Counted from the stretch's first letter, positions 44,653 through 54,952 are shown. The stretch: 55,098 bases of DNA from CAYIHX01 sp964363305 (GCA_964363305.1 CAYIHX010000026.1:1-55098), one strand, 5' to 3'. Numbers and translations are program-made. The notes: generated by a model not told the origin, from the letters alone.

Positions 44653-46672
44653 GTCGGCCCTCCCCAGTGAACTTCGCCGACTCCATTCGTTCGCTTACTC
44701 GCTAATGAACCTACCGGCCATCAGCACCCCACTCTTCCTCTCAGCGATCCTGAAGCGACATCCCTCACAGCGAGTGACGGTTTTGATTCGCATTCGGGGG
44801 CTCGACGCGCACCGTGTACGCAAACAAGTGGAGGTGAATCGCCGAAACCATGGACCTGCAGAGCAGGCCATCTCAGACATTGAGAGTGCCGTCACGTTTG
44901 AGCAGGCTACCGAGATTTTGGAGGGCATCGCCCAGGGCACGGAGGCCTTGGTGGAGGTGTCTGTTGTGCTCCTCAGTGACCAGCCCCTGGTGCTGGACCC
45001 GGAACTTTTTGTGCGTGAGTGCCTCCTCAGGCTCACGATCGATTCAGCCTGTGGCGCGAGGCCGCGCTTCTTTCGTAGTCTGATTTGCCGAGCCGTGACC
45101 GCTTGCGATCTCGTGCCCCTCTTCGGGGCGCCTCGCGCTTCGCATCGCGCCCCTCTTCAGGATCGTAACGGCAAGCCCGTCGATTTTCATCCGCTCGATC
45201 CGAGACTCGAAGCTCTGCATTGGCTCGTGGTCGGGGCCTCGGGCAGCGGGAAGAGTTTTTTCGCGGGGCTCGTCTTGCTCAGACTTCTGAAGGGTCCAGA
45301 TCCGATCTCGATTCTCTTCGTCGACCATAACCGCAGTTTTCGAAGGCTGGTCCGCAACCTCAATCATCCCTACGCTGAGCCCACTGATCGGGCGTCTCTT
45401 CACGAGGCGCTCGAGATGCTCCCTCGGGTGTGGGCCTATCCCCGCTCGGTGAGCGGCATTGAGCTCTCAGACCTACCGCTTCATGAAAAGAAGCGGGCCC
45501 TCGGAGCAGTGATGGCCAGGGTTGAGGCCTTTCTGCGAACGCGGGACACGACGCACCCGTTTTACCTGGTGCTCGATGAATGCTGGAGTTTTCTCCGGGA
45601 TGAGCCTCTTCTCGTTCAACGCGCCTTTCGAGAGTTTCGCAAATTCAACGGCGCGGTCGTTGCGATCACTCAGAGCCTTCAGGATTTTCTCACCGACGAG
45701 AGCGGGCGGAGCATCTTTCAGAATGCGCCGGTGCGCATCCTTCTCCGGCAGGGAGAAGACCTGACGCCTTATCGTGGCATGCTGGGTCTGAACCCTACCG
45801 AACTCGAACTCGTTCACCGCTTGTACCAAAAACGCGGGGAATACGCCGAATGCTTGGTGAAAACACCTTATCTCTCTCGGCTCGCACGACTCGTCCCTCG
45901 GGGGGAGGAACACGAGTGGCTGCGGACCGACAATCTCAGGGAAGAGCGGATTCGTGAGGCCAAGGTGGGCCTCCCTTTTCAAATCGGGCCACTCGTAAAG
46001 AAAGCGGGGCTCGCACTGGCGTTGTTTCTAGTGTCTCCGGCGCAGGCATTCATGGGCACGGAGCTTCCGGCTCTCCTCCAGTTGGTGAGCGGGCAGGTTA
46101 CCGAAATTCAGCGTCTGACCGAGTTTGTGGGAATCGGAGAAGCGAATATCGCGCTCATCAAACAGTTAAACGAGGGCATCCAGCAGACGGTCGCTCAGAT
46201 CTATTCGATCGAGACGCTCATGCAGCGGAGCCAGGGGCTCGACCCTTCCGAGATTCGCTCTCTTCGCGATCTGAACGATGTTCTGAGTCGAGCGCAGGGG
46301 GTGCAGCGCACGCTCGAAGAAGTTTGGATCGTGCGGCTTGCGCTCGCCGATCAGGCGATTTCAAAGACGGCCCTTCAGAGTGAGACGAGCTACCAGATGG
46401 GGCAAGAGATGCTGGTGACGGGTTCTCAGCTTGCCCAAGAATCTCGGACCGCGAGCCCGGGCCGTGCGGCCCAGATCTCAGCGGCGGCAGGCTCGGCGCA
46501 GATGCTTTCTCAGGGGGTGGAGCTTCAACTCCTCTCGCAGTTAGCGCAGTTGCAAGCGCTTCAGCTTGAGTTTCAAAAAGAACATATGCGGGCGGAAGTG
46601 GAGCAATCGCGGGCACGAAGGCGAGAGTTTGAGCAGAGCCTGAAGGCCCCTCGACCTCGGAGGCGCTCATGA
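44648..46672 (+). CDS. virB4: VirB4 ATPase, in-frame with a VirB5-like tail
   Basis: This continues VirB4 after the frameshift; the first ATG in frame is 44705. CagE/TrbE region, Walker A VVGASGSGKSFF, arginine-rich VDHNRSFRRLV, Walker B LVLDECWSF, and the RAFREFRKFNGAVVAITQS motif. From about 45965 the product changes: a signal-peptide-like segment (LALALFLVSPAQAF) is followed by about 200 residues of helical Gln/Ala-rich sequence like VirB5/TrbJ. There is no stop between the parts. A GTG at 45965, five bases after GAGG, could give a separate VirB5-like protein. VirB4 powers pilus assembly at the inner membrane. Confidence 0.75.
   Translation, partial: LESALPSELRRLHSFAYSLMNLPAISTPLFLSAILKRHPSQRVTVLIRIRGLDAHRVRKQVEVNRRNHGPAEQAISDIESAVTFEQATEILEGIAQGTEALVEVSVVLLSDQPLVLDPELFVRECLLRLTIDSACGARPRFFRSLICRAVTACDLVPLFGAPRASHRAPLQDRNGKPVDFHPLDPRLEALHWLVVGASGSGKSFFAGLVLLRLLKGPDPISILFVDHNRSFRRLVRNLNHPYAEPTDRASLHEALEMLPRVWAYPRSVSGIELSDLPLHEKKRALGAVMARVEAFLRTRDTTHPFYLVLDECWSFLRDEPLLVQRAFREFRKFNGAVVAITQSLQDFLTDESGRSIFQNAPVRILLRQGEDLTPYRGMLGLNPTELELVHRLYQKRGEYAECLVKTPYLSRLARLVPRGEEHEWLRTDNLREERIREAKVGLPFQIGPLVKKAGLALALFLVSPAQAFMGTELPALLQLVSGQVTEIQRLTEFVGIGEANIALIKQLNEGIQQTVAQIYSIETLMQRSQGLDPSEIRSLRDLNDVLSRAQGVQRTLEEVWIVRLALADQAISKTALQSETSYQMGQEMLVTGSQLAQESRTASPGRAAQISAAAGSAQMLSQGVELQLLSQLAQLQALQLEFQKEHMRAEVEQSRARRREFEQSLKAPRPRRRS
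45965..46672 (+). CDS. virB5: VirB5/TrbJ-like protein (internal start or fused domain)
   Basis: 235 residues if read from GTG 45965. N-terminal signal peptide (KKAGLALALFLVSPAQAFMG), then long helices (QLVSGQVTEIQRLTEFVGIG, LDPSEIRSLRDLNDVLSRAQ) and a Gln/Arg-rich coiled end. VirB5-type proteins are periplasmic minor pilus components. The gene lies in its usual place between virB4 and virB6, which supports internal initiation over a true fusion. Confidence 0.55.
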   Translation: MGLPFQIGPLVKKAGLALALFLVSPAQAFMGTELPALLQLVSGQVTEIQRLTEFVGIGEANIALIKQLNEGIQQTVAQIYSIETLMQRSQGLDPSEIRSLRDLNDVLSRAQGVQRTLEEVWIVRLALADQAISKTALQSETSYQMGQEMLVTGSQLAQESRTASPGRAAQISAAAGSAQMLSQGVELQLLSQLAQLQALQLEFQKEHMRAEVEQSRARRREFEQSLKAPRPRRRS

Positions 46673-47454
46673 AGTTCGCTTTTGGGGCGCAACCCCAGCT
46701 GCTCAGTCGTGAGGGTCAGGCGCTGCTCCTCGGTACCTTCGCCTGGACCCTGATTCTTGCGATGCGGGGGAAGCTCTCCCTCTCTGAGCCGTTTGAGCGA
46801 CTCGCGGTGGGTTTTCTCGCGCTCACCTTCTTTGTCAGCGGTGCCGCGCAGCTGATGGAGCTTTCACAGGCGCTCCTCACGAAGCTGATCGATCCGAACC
46901 GGGGCGAGGATCTCAGAGTATTGATTCTCGAGTTGCTTCATCGTGAGCCGGTCAAGAATGGTCCGGACGCGGGAAACAACTTTTCCTTCGCCGCTGAGGC
47001 GTGGCGGACCGGGGTCTGGGGCGTCATGACGGCCCTAGTGGAGGGAGTGTTTCTCCTCGTCTCATTTGTGCTCGAATGCGCATATCGCGTTCTGTGGGCA
47101 TTACTGCTGACGCTCTACCCGCTGGGTTGTGGGCTCTACCCCCTTTTTCCGGGGATGCTGAAGAATCTGTCTCTGTATGGCATTGAGCTTTCACTTTGGC
47201 TGCCCTTCCTCGCGCTCGTGGAACGAGTCACGGCGGCGGTGGCCCGCGACGCAGTCGGAATGGATGGCTCCCTCGGGCTGCCTGTCATTGCGATCCAGGT
47301 CATCGCTATTCTTCTCATCATTCTGATTCCGACGCTCACGCATCGCTTTTTGAGCGGGGCTTTCTCTGGTGATTTCGACACGCAGTCCAAAACGGTGAAT
47401 GCCGGCCGTTCGGTCGTGACTCGCGTGGTTCAACTGCGAAAGGGGCGGCTGTGA
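46669..47454 (+). CDS. virB6: VirB6/TrbL-like inner-membrane protein
   Basis: 261 residues with about six membrane segments (LLLGTFAWTLILAMRG, FLALTFFVSGAAQLME, LVEGVFLLVSFVLECAYRVLW, IELSLWLPFLALVERV, LPVIAIQVIAILLIILIPTL). Position and topology fit VirB6, the polytopic protein that passes DNA substrate across the inner membrane. It overlaps the preceding gene by four bases. Confidence 0.72.
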   Translation: MKFAFGAQPQLLSREGQALLLGTFAWTLILAMRGKLSLSEPFERLAVGFLALTFFVSGAAQLMELSQALLTKLIDPNRGEDLRVLILELLHREPVKNGPDAGNNFSFAAEAWRTGVWGVMTALVEGVFLLVSFVLECAYRVLWALLLTLYPLGCGLYPLFPGMLKNLSLYGIELSLWLPFLALVERVTAAVARDAVGMDGSLGLPVIAIQVIAILLIILIPTLTHRFLSGAFSGDFDTQSKTVNAGRSVVTRVVQLRKGRL

Positions 47455-47783
47455 TCTTTCTTCTTTGGGCGTCCATGGCGTGGAGTGCAGATGTGCTGAT
47501 CGCGCTCTATCCGGGCTACCTCACTCGCATCGAGTGCTCGGGGCGACTCCTGGCCTCGGCGGTGGGAAATGAACAGGAGTTCACGCTCGAGGCTCTGCCG
47601 AAAGAGCTGGGCTGTGGGGTTCTGATTCGTCCCCGCTCCAAAGAGGGTCGGACGAATCTATTGATCGAAACAACGACCGGGGCTTCTGAGGTCATTCTCG
47701 AAATTCGAAGCCCGAAAAAACCACCTACTTCGCACGATCTCCGTTGGTCACTTTTACAAGCCTCAGGAGGCACATCCCCATGA
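47451..47783 (+). CDS. VirB9/TrbG N-domain-like periplasmic protein
   Basis: 110 residues, GTG start overlapping the previous stop, signal peptide (IFLLWASMAWSA). The mature part fits the beta-sandwich N-domain of VirB9: GYLTRIECSGRLLASAVGNE and GRTNLLIETTTGASEVILEI, matching the family's P-G-x-x-T and T-N-L patterns. The C-terminal domain that binds VirB7 is absent; full-length VirB9 is 250 residues or more. It is thus a minimal VirB9. Confidence 0.62.
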   Translation: MIFLLWASMAWSADVLIALYPGYLTRIECSGRLLASAVGNEQEFTLEALPKELGCGVLIRPRSKEGRTNLLIETTTGASEVILEIRSPKKPPTSHDLRWSLLQASGGTSP

Positions 47784-48544
47784 AAGAATGGATTCCGTTT
47801 CTCGGTATGACGCTTTTAGCTCGATCGGGTTTTGCGCAGAATTTCTCGAATGATCTCGAGCGCCTGAAGCTGGGTAACCAGAATATCAACCAGATGATGC
47901 GAGGTCTGGGATTGAAGCCGCTGGCCCAGGCTGGTGCGAGCGGCGCGCCGGACCAGCCGTCGGAAGCTCAAGTGACCTTCTTGCGAGTTCATTCCCCGCT
48001 TCGAAATAATCGCCTTCCGGCCGGTAAGCTGCTCTTTGGAAAGCTGCTGAATCGTCTCGTGGTCGGAGGCGACGGGTCGCCCGCCATCCTCGAACTCGAC
48101 GTAGCTCAGGGTTGGACTTCTGGGCTGCGCGTGATGGGAATGGCCCGGCAAGCGGGAACACCGGGCCGGGTACAAATCGAGTGCAAGCGGTTGCTTCTTC
48201 GCACGGGCTGTGCGCTTGCGATGGATGCGATCACTCTCGATGCGAGTGGGGCTGCGGGTCTGGAGGCGGAGATCATCAGCGGAAAGCTTCTCGCGACCTT
48301 CGGTTCGATTGCCGGTAGTTTCGTCTCTGGCCTAGCGTCGGCCCAGCAGTCTCAGTCAGTGAACGCCTTTGGGATGTCGACCACTCCGCCGACCGGTCGA
48401 AATGCGCTCCTTCAGGGAGTCGCTCAAACCTCGGCCGATCAATCGAAGCGACTCATCGAAGAAGCAACGCAAGAGAAACCGATTCTCATTGTCGAGCCAG
48501 GCGTTGAAGTCGTGGTGATGCTTCAGGACGAGGTGCGGGAGTGA
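47780..48544 (+). CDS. virB10: VirB10/TrbI-like channel protein
   Basis: 254 residues from ATG 47780, with AGGAGG nine bases upstream and a four-base overlap with the previous gene. Signal peptide (EWIPFLGMTLLARSGFAQ). Core pattern AGKLLFGKLLNRLVVGGDG, a hydrophobic helix (LLATFGSIAGSFVSGLASA), and the terminal strand PILIVEPGVEVVVML match the C-terminal domain of TraB/TrbI/VirB10. It lacks the usual long proline-rich region and inner-membrane anchor; a signal peptide replaces it. It probably forms the outer-membrane core complex with the VirB9-like protein. Confidence 0.65.
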   Translation: MKEWIPFLGMTLLARSGFAQNFSNDLERLKLGNQNINQMMRGLGLKPLAQAGASGAPDQPSEAQVTFLRVHSPLRNNRLPAGKLLFGKLLNRLVVGGDGSPAILELDVAQGWTSGLRVMGMARQAGTPGRVQIECKRLLLRTGCALAMDAITLDASGAAGLEAEIISGKLLATFGSIAGSFVSGLASAQQSQSVNAFGMSTTPPTGRNALLQGVAQTSADQSKRLIEEATQEKPILIVEPGVEVVVMLQDEVRE

Positions 48545-48645
48545 TCCTTCTTCTTCTTCGAACGACGGGCCTTGGCTCTCCGAAGGGAGGCCGCAAGCAG
48601 AACGCCGATGAGGAGCAAAATCCCCAGCTGATGAACGTGTTGCAT
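48523..48645 (-). CDS. Possible antisense small membrane protein (40 aa)
   Basis: On the opposite strand to the lipoprotein gene's uncertain N-terminus. ATG 48645 follows GAGGGA; the product has one membrane helix (QLGILLLIGVLLAASL) and a very basic tail (RRAKARRSKKKKDHS). The plus-strand frame here is not convincing, so this may be the real gene. Uncertain. Confidence 0.27.
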   Translation of the reverse strand: MQHVHQLGILLLIGVLLAASLRRAKARRSKKKKDHSRTSS

Positions 48646-49203
48646 GACTCGTCCCTCGTTCATCGAGTCGGTAGCGATCAAGTCGGTAAAGGGGCGTTCG
48701 GTAGGGTCCATTCCTCCTTTCAGTCTATCTCAGGTCTCGTCATTTTGGGACTTCTGACCTCAGGCTGCGCCTCCGTTCGAGGGGGCTGGCGCCTCGCGAT
48801 CGGGACCGGTGGGGGTGCCGCGATCGGCGGGACCTCGGGCGCGTTGCTCGCCCCGAATGATGAGAACCGCGCTTTGAATGCGCTGGTCTTTGGATTGGGC
48901 GGGGCGCTTCTCGGAGGAGCCACAGCTTACGTGACCGACCCCACGCCTACCCAAGCCGAGGGGCCGACGCTTCGTGAGCGAGAGCTGGGCGTGCGGCCAC
49001 AGAGTACGATTCCAGCGAGTGCGGGCTCAGGGCTTCCGGAATTTGTGCGTGAGCGACTCTCGCCCGTCGTGATCGAGGAGGCGGTGGAGCGTGATCAGGT
49101 GAGTGACGATGGGACGCTCCACGAACCTCATCGCATCTACCGCATTTTAAAACCTGCGGAATTGAACGCGCAACCCACGCACGCAGCTCAGGAGGCGCAA
49201 TGA
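48541..49203 (+). CDS. Transfer-operon lipoprotein (VirB7/TraV-like role)
   Basis: 220 residues if read from GTG 48541, which overlaps the preceding stop. The lipobox LLTSGC lies at about residue 75, so the real start is probably further in (ATG 48631 or a rare start near 48710). After the lipid-attached Cys comes a glycine-zipper-like segment (GTGGGAAIGGTSGALLA, LGGALLGGATAYVTD) that may enter the outer membrane, then a soluble tail. A role in anchoring the channel is inferred from operon context. Confidence 0.55.
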   Translation: MILLLLRTTGLGSPKGGRKQNADEEQNPQLMNVLHDSSLVHRVGSDQVGKGAFGRVHSSFQSISGLVILGLLTSGCASVRGGWRLAIGTGGGAAIGGTSGALLAPNDENRALNALVFGLGGALLGGATAYVTDPTPTQAEGPTLRERELGVRPQSTIPASAGSGLPEFVRERLSPVVIEEAVERDQVSDDGTLHEPHRIYRILKPAELNAQPTHAAQEAQ

Positions 49204-49394
49204 AAGTGACCAATGGCCTGCCGACTCGAGTGCAACGGACTGTCGACAGCCGAGTACTCACCCGGCCCGCCTTCTTTCGCTGTGATTCTCAGTGGTTCAG
49301 CCTTCTCGACTTGCGTTCGCACCTCCCGACCCCGCCCCCTCAACCAAAGGTTTCGAGGACGGGGTCGGGTGGACGTCGAGGAGGTGAACCATGA
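49200..49394 (+). CDS. Small hypothetical protein in the transfer operon
   Basis: 64 residues, with GGAGG five bases upstream of the ATG and four-base overlaps at both ends. The sequence (low hydrophobicity, Pro/Arg-rich C-terminus) is not convincing on its own. It could be translated simply to couple the flanking genes. Unrecognised. Confidence 0.3.
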   Translation: MKVTNGLPTRVQRTVDSRVLTRPAFFRCDSQWFSLLDLRSHLPTPPPQPKVSRTGSGGRRGGEP

Positions 49395-50149
49395 ATCAAA
49401 TCGAAAAGGCGGGCCGGGTGAGTTCGGAACGAGGGGGCGGACGTGAGGTTGAAAGTAAGAGCATGGAATTGCAGGTTCGTGACGAAGGGATTTTGAGGAT
49501 TTGTTTTGAACATCAGTTTTTAACGCATCAGCATGTAGAGCAGTTTTTTCCAGGGGCGAGCGCGAGGAGTTTGGCGTACCGGCGGATCGAGCGGCTGGTC
49601 ACTGGCGGCTATTTACAGTGGGACCCGATGCTTCAGGTGAACGGACACGGCATTCTGCGGCTGACCCGTCAGGGTGCTGAACTGGCGAAGACGCTGACGA
49701 CGGTTGAACTGAAGCGAGCACGTGCTCTGAGTGAAGTGCGCTTGCGGCATGATGCGGCCGTCATCGAGACGCGCCTTCGACTCGAACACTTCTGGGACGG
49801 GAAATTTGTCTGCGAGCGGGCGATTCGAAAGAAGGAGTTTGAGGAGCTGCCGGACGGACTCTTCTACTTCCCCAGTGGCCGAGTCGTAGTGCTCGAAGTC
49901 GAGAACTCTCTGAAGGGTCGAACCCGGTTTCAAGAGCTACTCGGTCGTTGGAAGAAGCGAGAGGAGCTTTTCTTCGTCCTTTATGTGGCGACCTCGGATC
50001 TACTGTTTCGAACACTGAGCCCGTGGCTTCCTCCGGCGAATGAGAATCGGCCGATGGGGATCATCACGCTGAGTGGCCTTCACGGTTCAGCGCCGAAGGT
50101 CTGGACAAAACGCGGTGAAGCCGGGCTCTTTGAGCGGAGGGCTTACTAG
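49391..50149 (+). CDS. MOBC-type relaxase candidate (wHTH plus PD-(D/E)XK-like)
   Basis: 252 residues from ATG 49391 after GGAGG. N-terminal winged helix (LRICFEHQFLTHQHVEQFF, SLAYRRIERLVTGGYLQ), then a nuclease-like core with Asp in PDGLFYFP and Glu/Glu in VVVLEVENSLKG, the D...ExE pattern of PD-(D/E)XK folds. This layout fits the replication-relaxation family that includes MOBC relaxases. It lies directly before the coupling protein, where a relaxase is expected, and no HUH relaxase exists elsewhere in the element. It would nick oriT and pilot the strand. Nuclease activity is inferred. Confidence 0.65.
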   Translation: MNQIEKAGRVSSERGGGREVESKSMELQVRDEGILRICFEHQFLTHQHVEQFFPGASARSLAYRRIERLVTGGYLQWDPMLQVNGHGILRLTRQGAELAKTLTTVELKRARALSEVRLRHDAAVIETRLRLEHFWDGKFVCERAIRKKEFEELPDGLFYFPSGRVVVLEVENSLKGRTRFQELLGRWKKREELFFVLYVATSDLLFRTLSPWLPPANENRPMGIITLSGLHGSAPKVWTKRGEAGLFERRAY

Positions 50150-50150
50150 C

Positions 50151-51596
50151 GTGCAACCCGTCTTGACCCACGAACAGCAAGCCCTGGTGCTCGGTCTCCT
50201 CATCGTGGGCGGCTTCTCAGTGGGGACGAATCCAAAGATGTGGCGGCTCCTCCAGCAGCTCACGCCCTCGCTTCCTGCCTTTCGATGGCGTCGGCCTGTG
50301 GGGATTTTCCTGGGGCGAGAATTTATTCCCGATCAGGCACGCCTTCGGCATACTCAGATTCTCGGCGCGACCGGTACGGGGAAGACGGTTCTTCTCGAGC
50401 ATCTTCTCTTTGCGGATCTCGCGCGCGGGTGTGGGGCGATCATCATCGACCCGAAAGGGGAACGCGCTTTCTACGAACGGATTCAAGCGTATTGCCGGTC
50501 GATCGGTCGCGAGAAGGATCTGCTTCTCTTCTCTGCGACCTACCCAGACGAGAGCGCGGCCTGGAACCCCTGCGCCCTGGGCAATGAGTCGGAGCTGCAA
50601 ACGAAGTTTCTCAACTCAGCCGTCTACAATGAGCCCTTCTACGAGAAAGCGTGCGAGTACGCGCTAGGTCGGGCTTTTCGAGAATTGAAGGGAGAGCGCG
50701 ACCGATTCGACCTGGGTCACCTCTGCGAGAAGGTCAACGCAATCGCCACCGAAGAGAAGAAGGACGTCCTGCGGGGACTCTTCTACGACCTCTAGAATCT
50801 GGCGCTCGGAGAATGGGCGCCCCTGCTGCGGCATCATCCGGGAAGAAGGACGGTGTCGATTCTCGATGTGGTTCGCGAAAACAAGATTCTGTTCGTCGAT
50901 CTGCCGACGGAGGGGAAGAAAGTGCAGTCGAGCCGCATGGGCCGACTGCTGACGCAAGAGATCGTCCTGCTCTCCGGGATGCGAAAGCGGTTCCCCGAGC
51001 TGATGGGCGATCGCGCGTTCTCCGTCTACATTGACGAGTTCGACGCCTTCGCGACGGAGAGCTTTGCGACCTTCCTCAATAAGGGCCGTTCCAGCCACTT
51101 CATGATCCATCTGGCGCATCAGACGCTCGCGGATCTCAACGAGGTGAGTCTGACCTTTGCGGGAAAAATTCTGGGCAACTGCAATTGCCGTTTCATCTTC
51201 CGGCAGGATGATCCCGATGATGCGGAGAAGCAGGCTCGCATCTTCGGCACCCGTACCGTCACGAAGCGAACCTATCGAACGAAGGATGGTTCGGATACGG
51301 GCGAGTCATCCAATCGTGAGACGCTGGAGTTTGTCGTCTCGCCTGATCAGATCAAACGCCTCAAGGTCGGCGAATGCGTCTTCAGCATGAAGACAGAAGC
51401 GGTGACGAAAATCATTCGGGTGCCGTTCAGTCCAGAACCCGCTACGCGACCGCAGCCCGTGATCGTTCGAAAAATTTTACAGCCTTTAGAAGTCACTCCC
51501 CCCGAAACAGCGACTCCGCCCCAAGACCCCGCTGAGGTGGCTTGGAGCGAAGTTCTGAAACCCACAACTAGCAACGCAATAGAGGTGTCCTCGTGA
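50151..51596 (+). pseudogene. virD4: VirD4-type coupling protein with in-frame TAG
   Basis: Start GTG 50151, after GGAGGG. N-terminal membrane segment (LVLGLLIVGGFSVG), Walker A LGATGTGKTVLLEH, DNA-pump motif IIIDPKGER, Walker B SVYIDEFDAFA, and the TraD/TraG-like LAHQTLADL and GNCNCRFIFRQDD. The frame is interrupted at 50793-50795 by TAG inside a well-conserved region (FYDL-stop-NLALGEW); sequence on both sides is in the same frame. A single C-to-T change from CAG (Gln) would create it. So it is a nonsense mutation, a suppressed amber codon or a base error. The coupling protein links the relaxase-DNA complex to the channel. Confidence 0.78.
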
Positions 51597-53116
51597 AGTA
51601 CTGCTTAAGAAGTGTCATGGCTCTTGTTTTGATTTCAGGCTGCGCATTCAAAGACGTGCCGGAGAAGGGCATGGAAGGTTTTGTCCCGATGGACGGTCGG
51701 CTCAACGACGTTCGAGTCACCTGGGAAGGGATTTCGACTCCGATTCAGCTCGCCTCCACGAGCTTTGTTCGACGCTCGGAACGCGATTGGGTGGCGTCGG
51801 AGGTCATCAGTCTCCCGGCCGCTTTGCCTGACACGGTAGAGTTGACGGTGCGCTTTCGCACGGACGCACAAAGTCTAGGCAACGTTCGAGTCGCGGCTCA
51901 CTCGATCGAGGGCGCGGGGGCTGAACCCAAGGAAGTGGGAGTGAGCGAGGTGAGCATCGCGGCGGAGGAGTCACTCGCTGCGGTCAAGCTCCAACTTTCC
52001 GGGCTTCGCACGCTTCTCAGTGCCAGCGATGAGCAGCGACTTTTTCTTTCGCTCGATTTTGAGAGTCAGCAGCCGAGGCAGATCCTCTTGGTTACGATCG
52101 GAACGCCCCCTTCGCGTTTGACCCAGCTCTATCAAGACTCACGGAACGTGATTCTGAGTGAAGGGGTCCGAAGCGGATCGGTCCTCCCCCTGGAGTTACG
52201 ATCACAATCGGAGGTGCTCACGCTGGTCAACCGGGTGCGCTACCGCAACGATTCACCTTACGCTGTGAAACTTGAACCTCCGTTTCGAATCCCCGGGGCT
52301 TTGCGCGGGAAGATCCGGAATCATTCCTCCCCGCAAACCGAAGGTCGTCATGCCCGCACGGTGAGCCATCACGCGGTGGTTGCAGAGACGGAGAAGGATT
52401 TATCCACGGACCTGTATGTCATCCCGGGCGTGGAGAACATCCAAGAGAGGTGGACTTCGTTTGCTTCGGCTGAGATGCGAGCCCAGCGACTTGAACCGGG
52501 TCAAGAGATCGAGTGGGGACTCTACACCTCAGAGGCTGGCCTCAACCGGATCGGTAGCCTCCTCCAAGATCCCCTTCATATCGTCAGCTTACAGACGGAT
52601 GCTCTGCCTGTTTGTGGGGGCGGAATGTTTCGCAAGGCCCTTCCAGCTTCCGAGAATGGAGACGAAGGTGTGGGATACTGCAATCGCATAGGCCGGAGCG
52701 GTGGGTATAACTACTCTGACCAGGCGATTGCGGTCTGTCGAGACGCGATCCGCGCGGCGGCGCGGTGCCAAGCCTCCGGCTGGAACCCAAATGAGTGCGT
52801 CCAGGCGGCACTTTCGGACGATGCCTTGGACGTCAACCGAAGCCCTCATCCCGCTAACGGAATTCCCTGGCCGCTCTGGATGACCTGCGCTCGCCACGAA
52901 ACCAACACTCAGAACCGCCTGGTCTACATCCATGTAGGTTGGGACTGGGTGCCCCAGTATTCAAATTTCTTTAACGGGGACGCGCTCCTCGGCGTGAATG
53001 CGGTCGCGGCGGAGGGTTTCACGCTGGATGCCGTCATCCGATACGCGACGCAAGGGGCAGACTTGAATCGAGAAGGCCGGGGTGTGCAGCTTTTTCGGGG
53101 TGACCTTCGCCTATGA
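51593..53116 (+). CDS. Large lipoprotein of the transfer operon
   Basis: 507 residues, GTG start overlapping the coupling protein stop. Lipoprotein signal with LISGC. The N-terminal two-thirds are beta-rich (RVTWEGISTPIQLASTSFV, LPDTVELTVRFRTD); the last 170 residues contain clustered cysteines (VCGGGMF, YCNRI, VCRD, RCQ, ECV, TCAR). The family is unknown to me. Position suggests a surface or periplasmic part of the transfer machine, perhaps a recipient-contact protein. Confidence 0.7.
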   Translation: MKYCLRSVMALVLISGCAFKDVPEKGMEGFVPMDGRLNDVRVTWEGISTPIQLASTSFVRRSERDWVASEVISLPAALPDTVELTVRFRTDAQSLGNVRVAAHSIEGAGAEPKEVGVSEVSIAAEESLAAVKLQLSGLRTLLSASDEQRLFLSLDFESQQPRQILLVTIGTPPSRLTQLYQDSRNVILSEGVRSGSVLPLELRSQSEVLTLVNRVRYRNDSPYAVKLEPPFRIPGALRGKIRNHSSPQTEGRHARTVSHHAVVAETEKDLSTDLYVIPGVENIQERWTSFASAEMRAQRLEPGQEIEWGLYTSEAGLNRIGSLLQDPLHIVSLQTDALPVCGGGMFRKALPASENGDEGVGYCNRIGRSGGYNYSDQAIAVCRDAIRAAARCQASGWNPNECVQAALSDDALDVNRSPHPANGIPWPLWMTCARHETNTQNRLVYIHVGWDWVPQYSNFFNGDALLGVNAVAAEGFTLDAVIRYATQGADLNREGRGVQLFRGDLRL

Positions 53117-53345
53117 CTCACGTTTTATTTGAAATGTTTGATGGAGCGTTCAAGGACAAGCACTTCCTCAGTGCGGGGGAGATTTCTGAATTTTTGAACT
53201 GCTCTCCTCGAGTGGTTCAAAACTGGCTGAAGAGATCGGATCCGGCTAAACGCCCGCCCAAGTTTCGCTTTGGCCATGACGTTCGCTTTCCGAAGAGGGA
53301 GTTTGTAGAATGGTTGGTGAAGGAACAAAGCGGGCTATTCACTGA

Positions 53346-53349
<4 letters not shown>
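53113..53349 (+). CDS. Excisionase-like helix-turn-helix protein
   Basis: 78 residues. The domain FLSAGEISEFLNCSPRVVQNWL, followed by a wing (FRFGHDVRFPKREFVEWLV), is that of HTH_17/excisionase proteins. It overlaps the lipoprotein before it and the integrase after it by four bases each. Recombination directionality factor is the likely role: bending DNA so the integrase excises the element. Confidence 0.78.
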
Positions 53350-54868
<1,519 letters not shown>

Positions 54869-54952
54869 ACCGTATTTTTGTGGCAGACTCAGTTGAGATA
54901 AGACAGACGCCGGGAGATGTCAAACCGGGTACCCTTCCCTCAGGAGAGAAAC

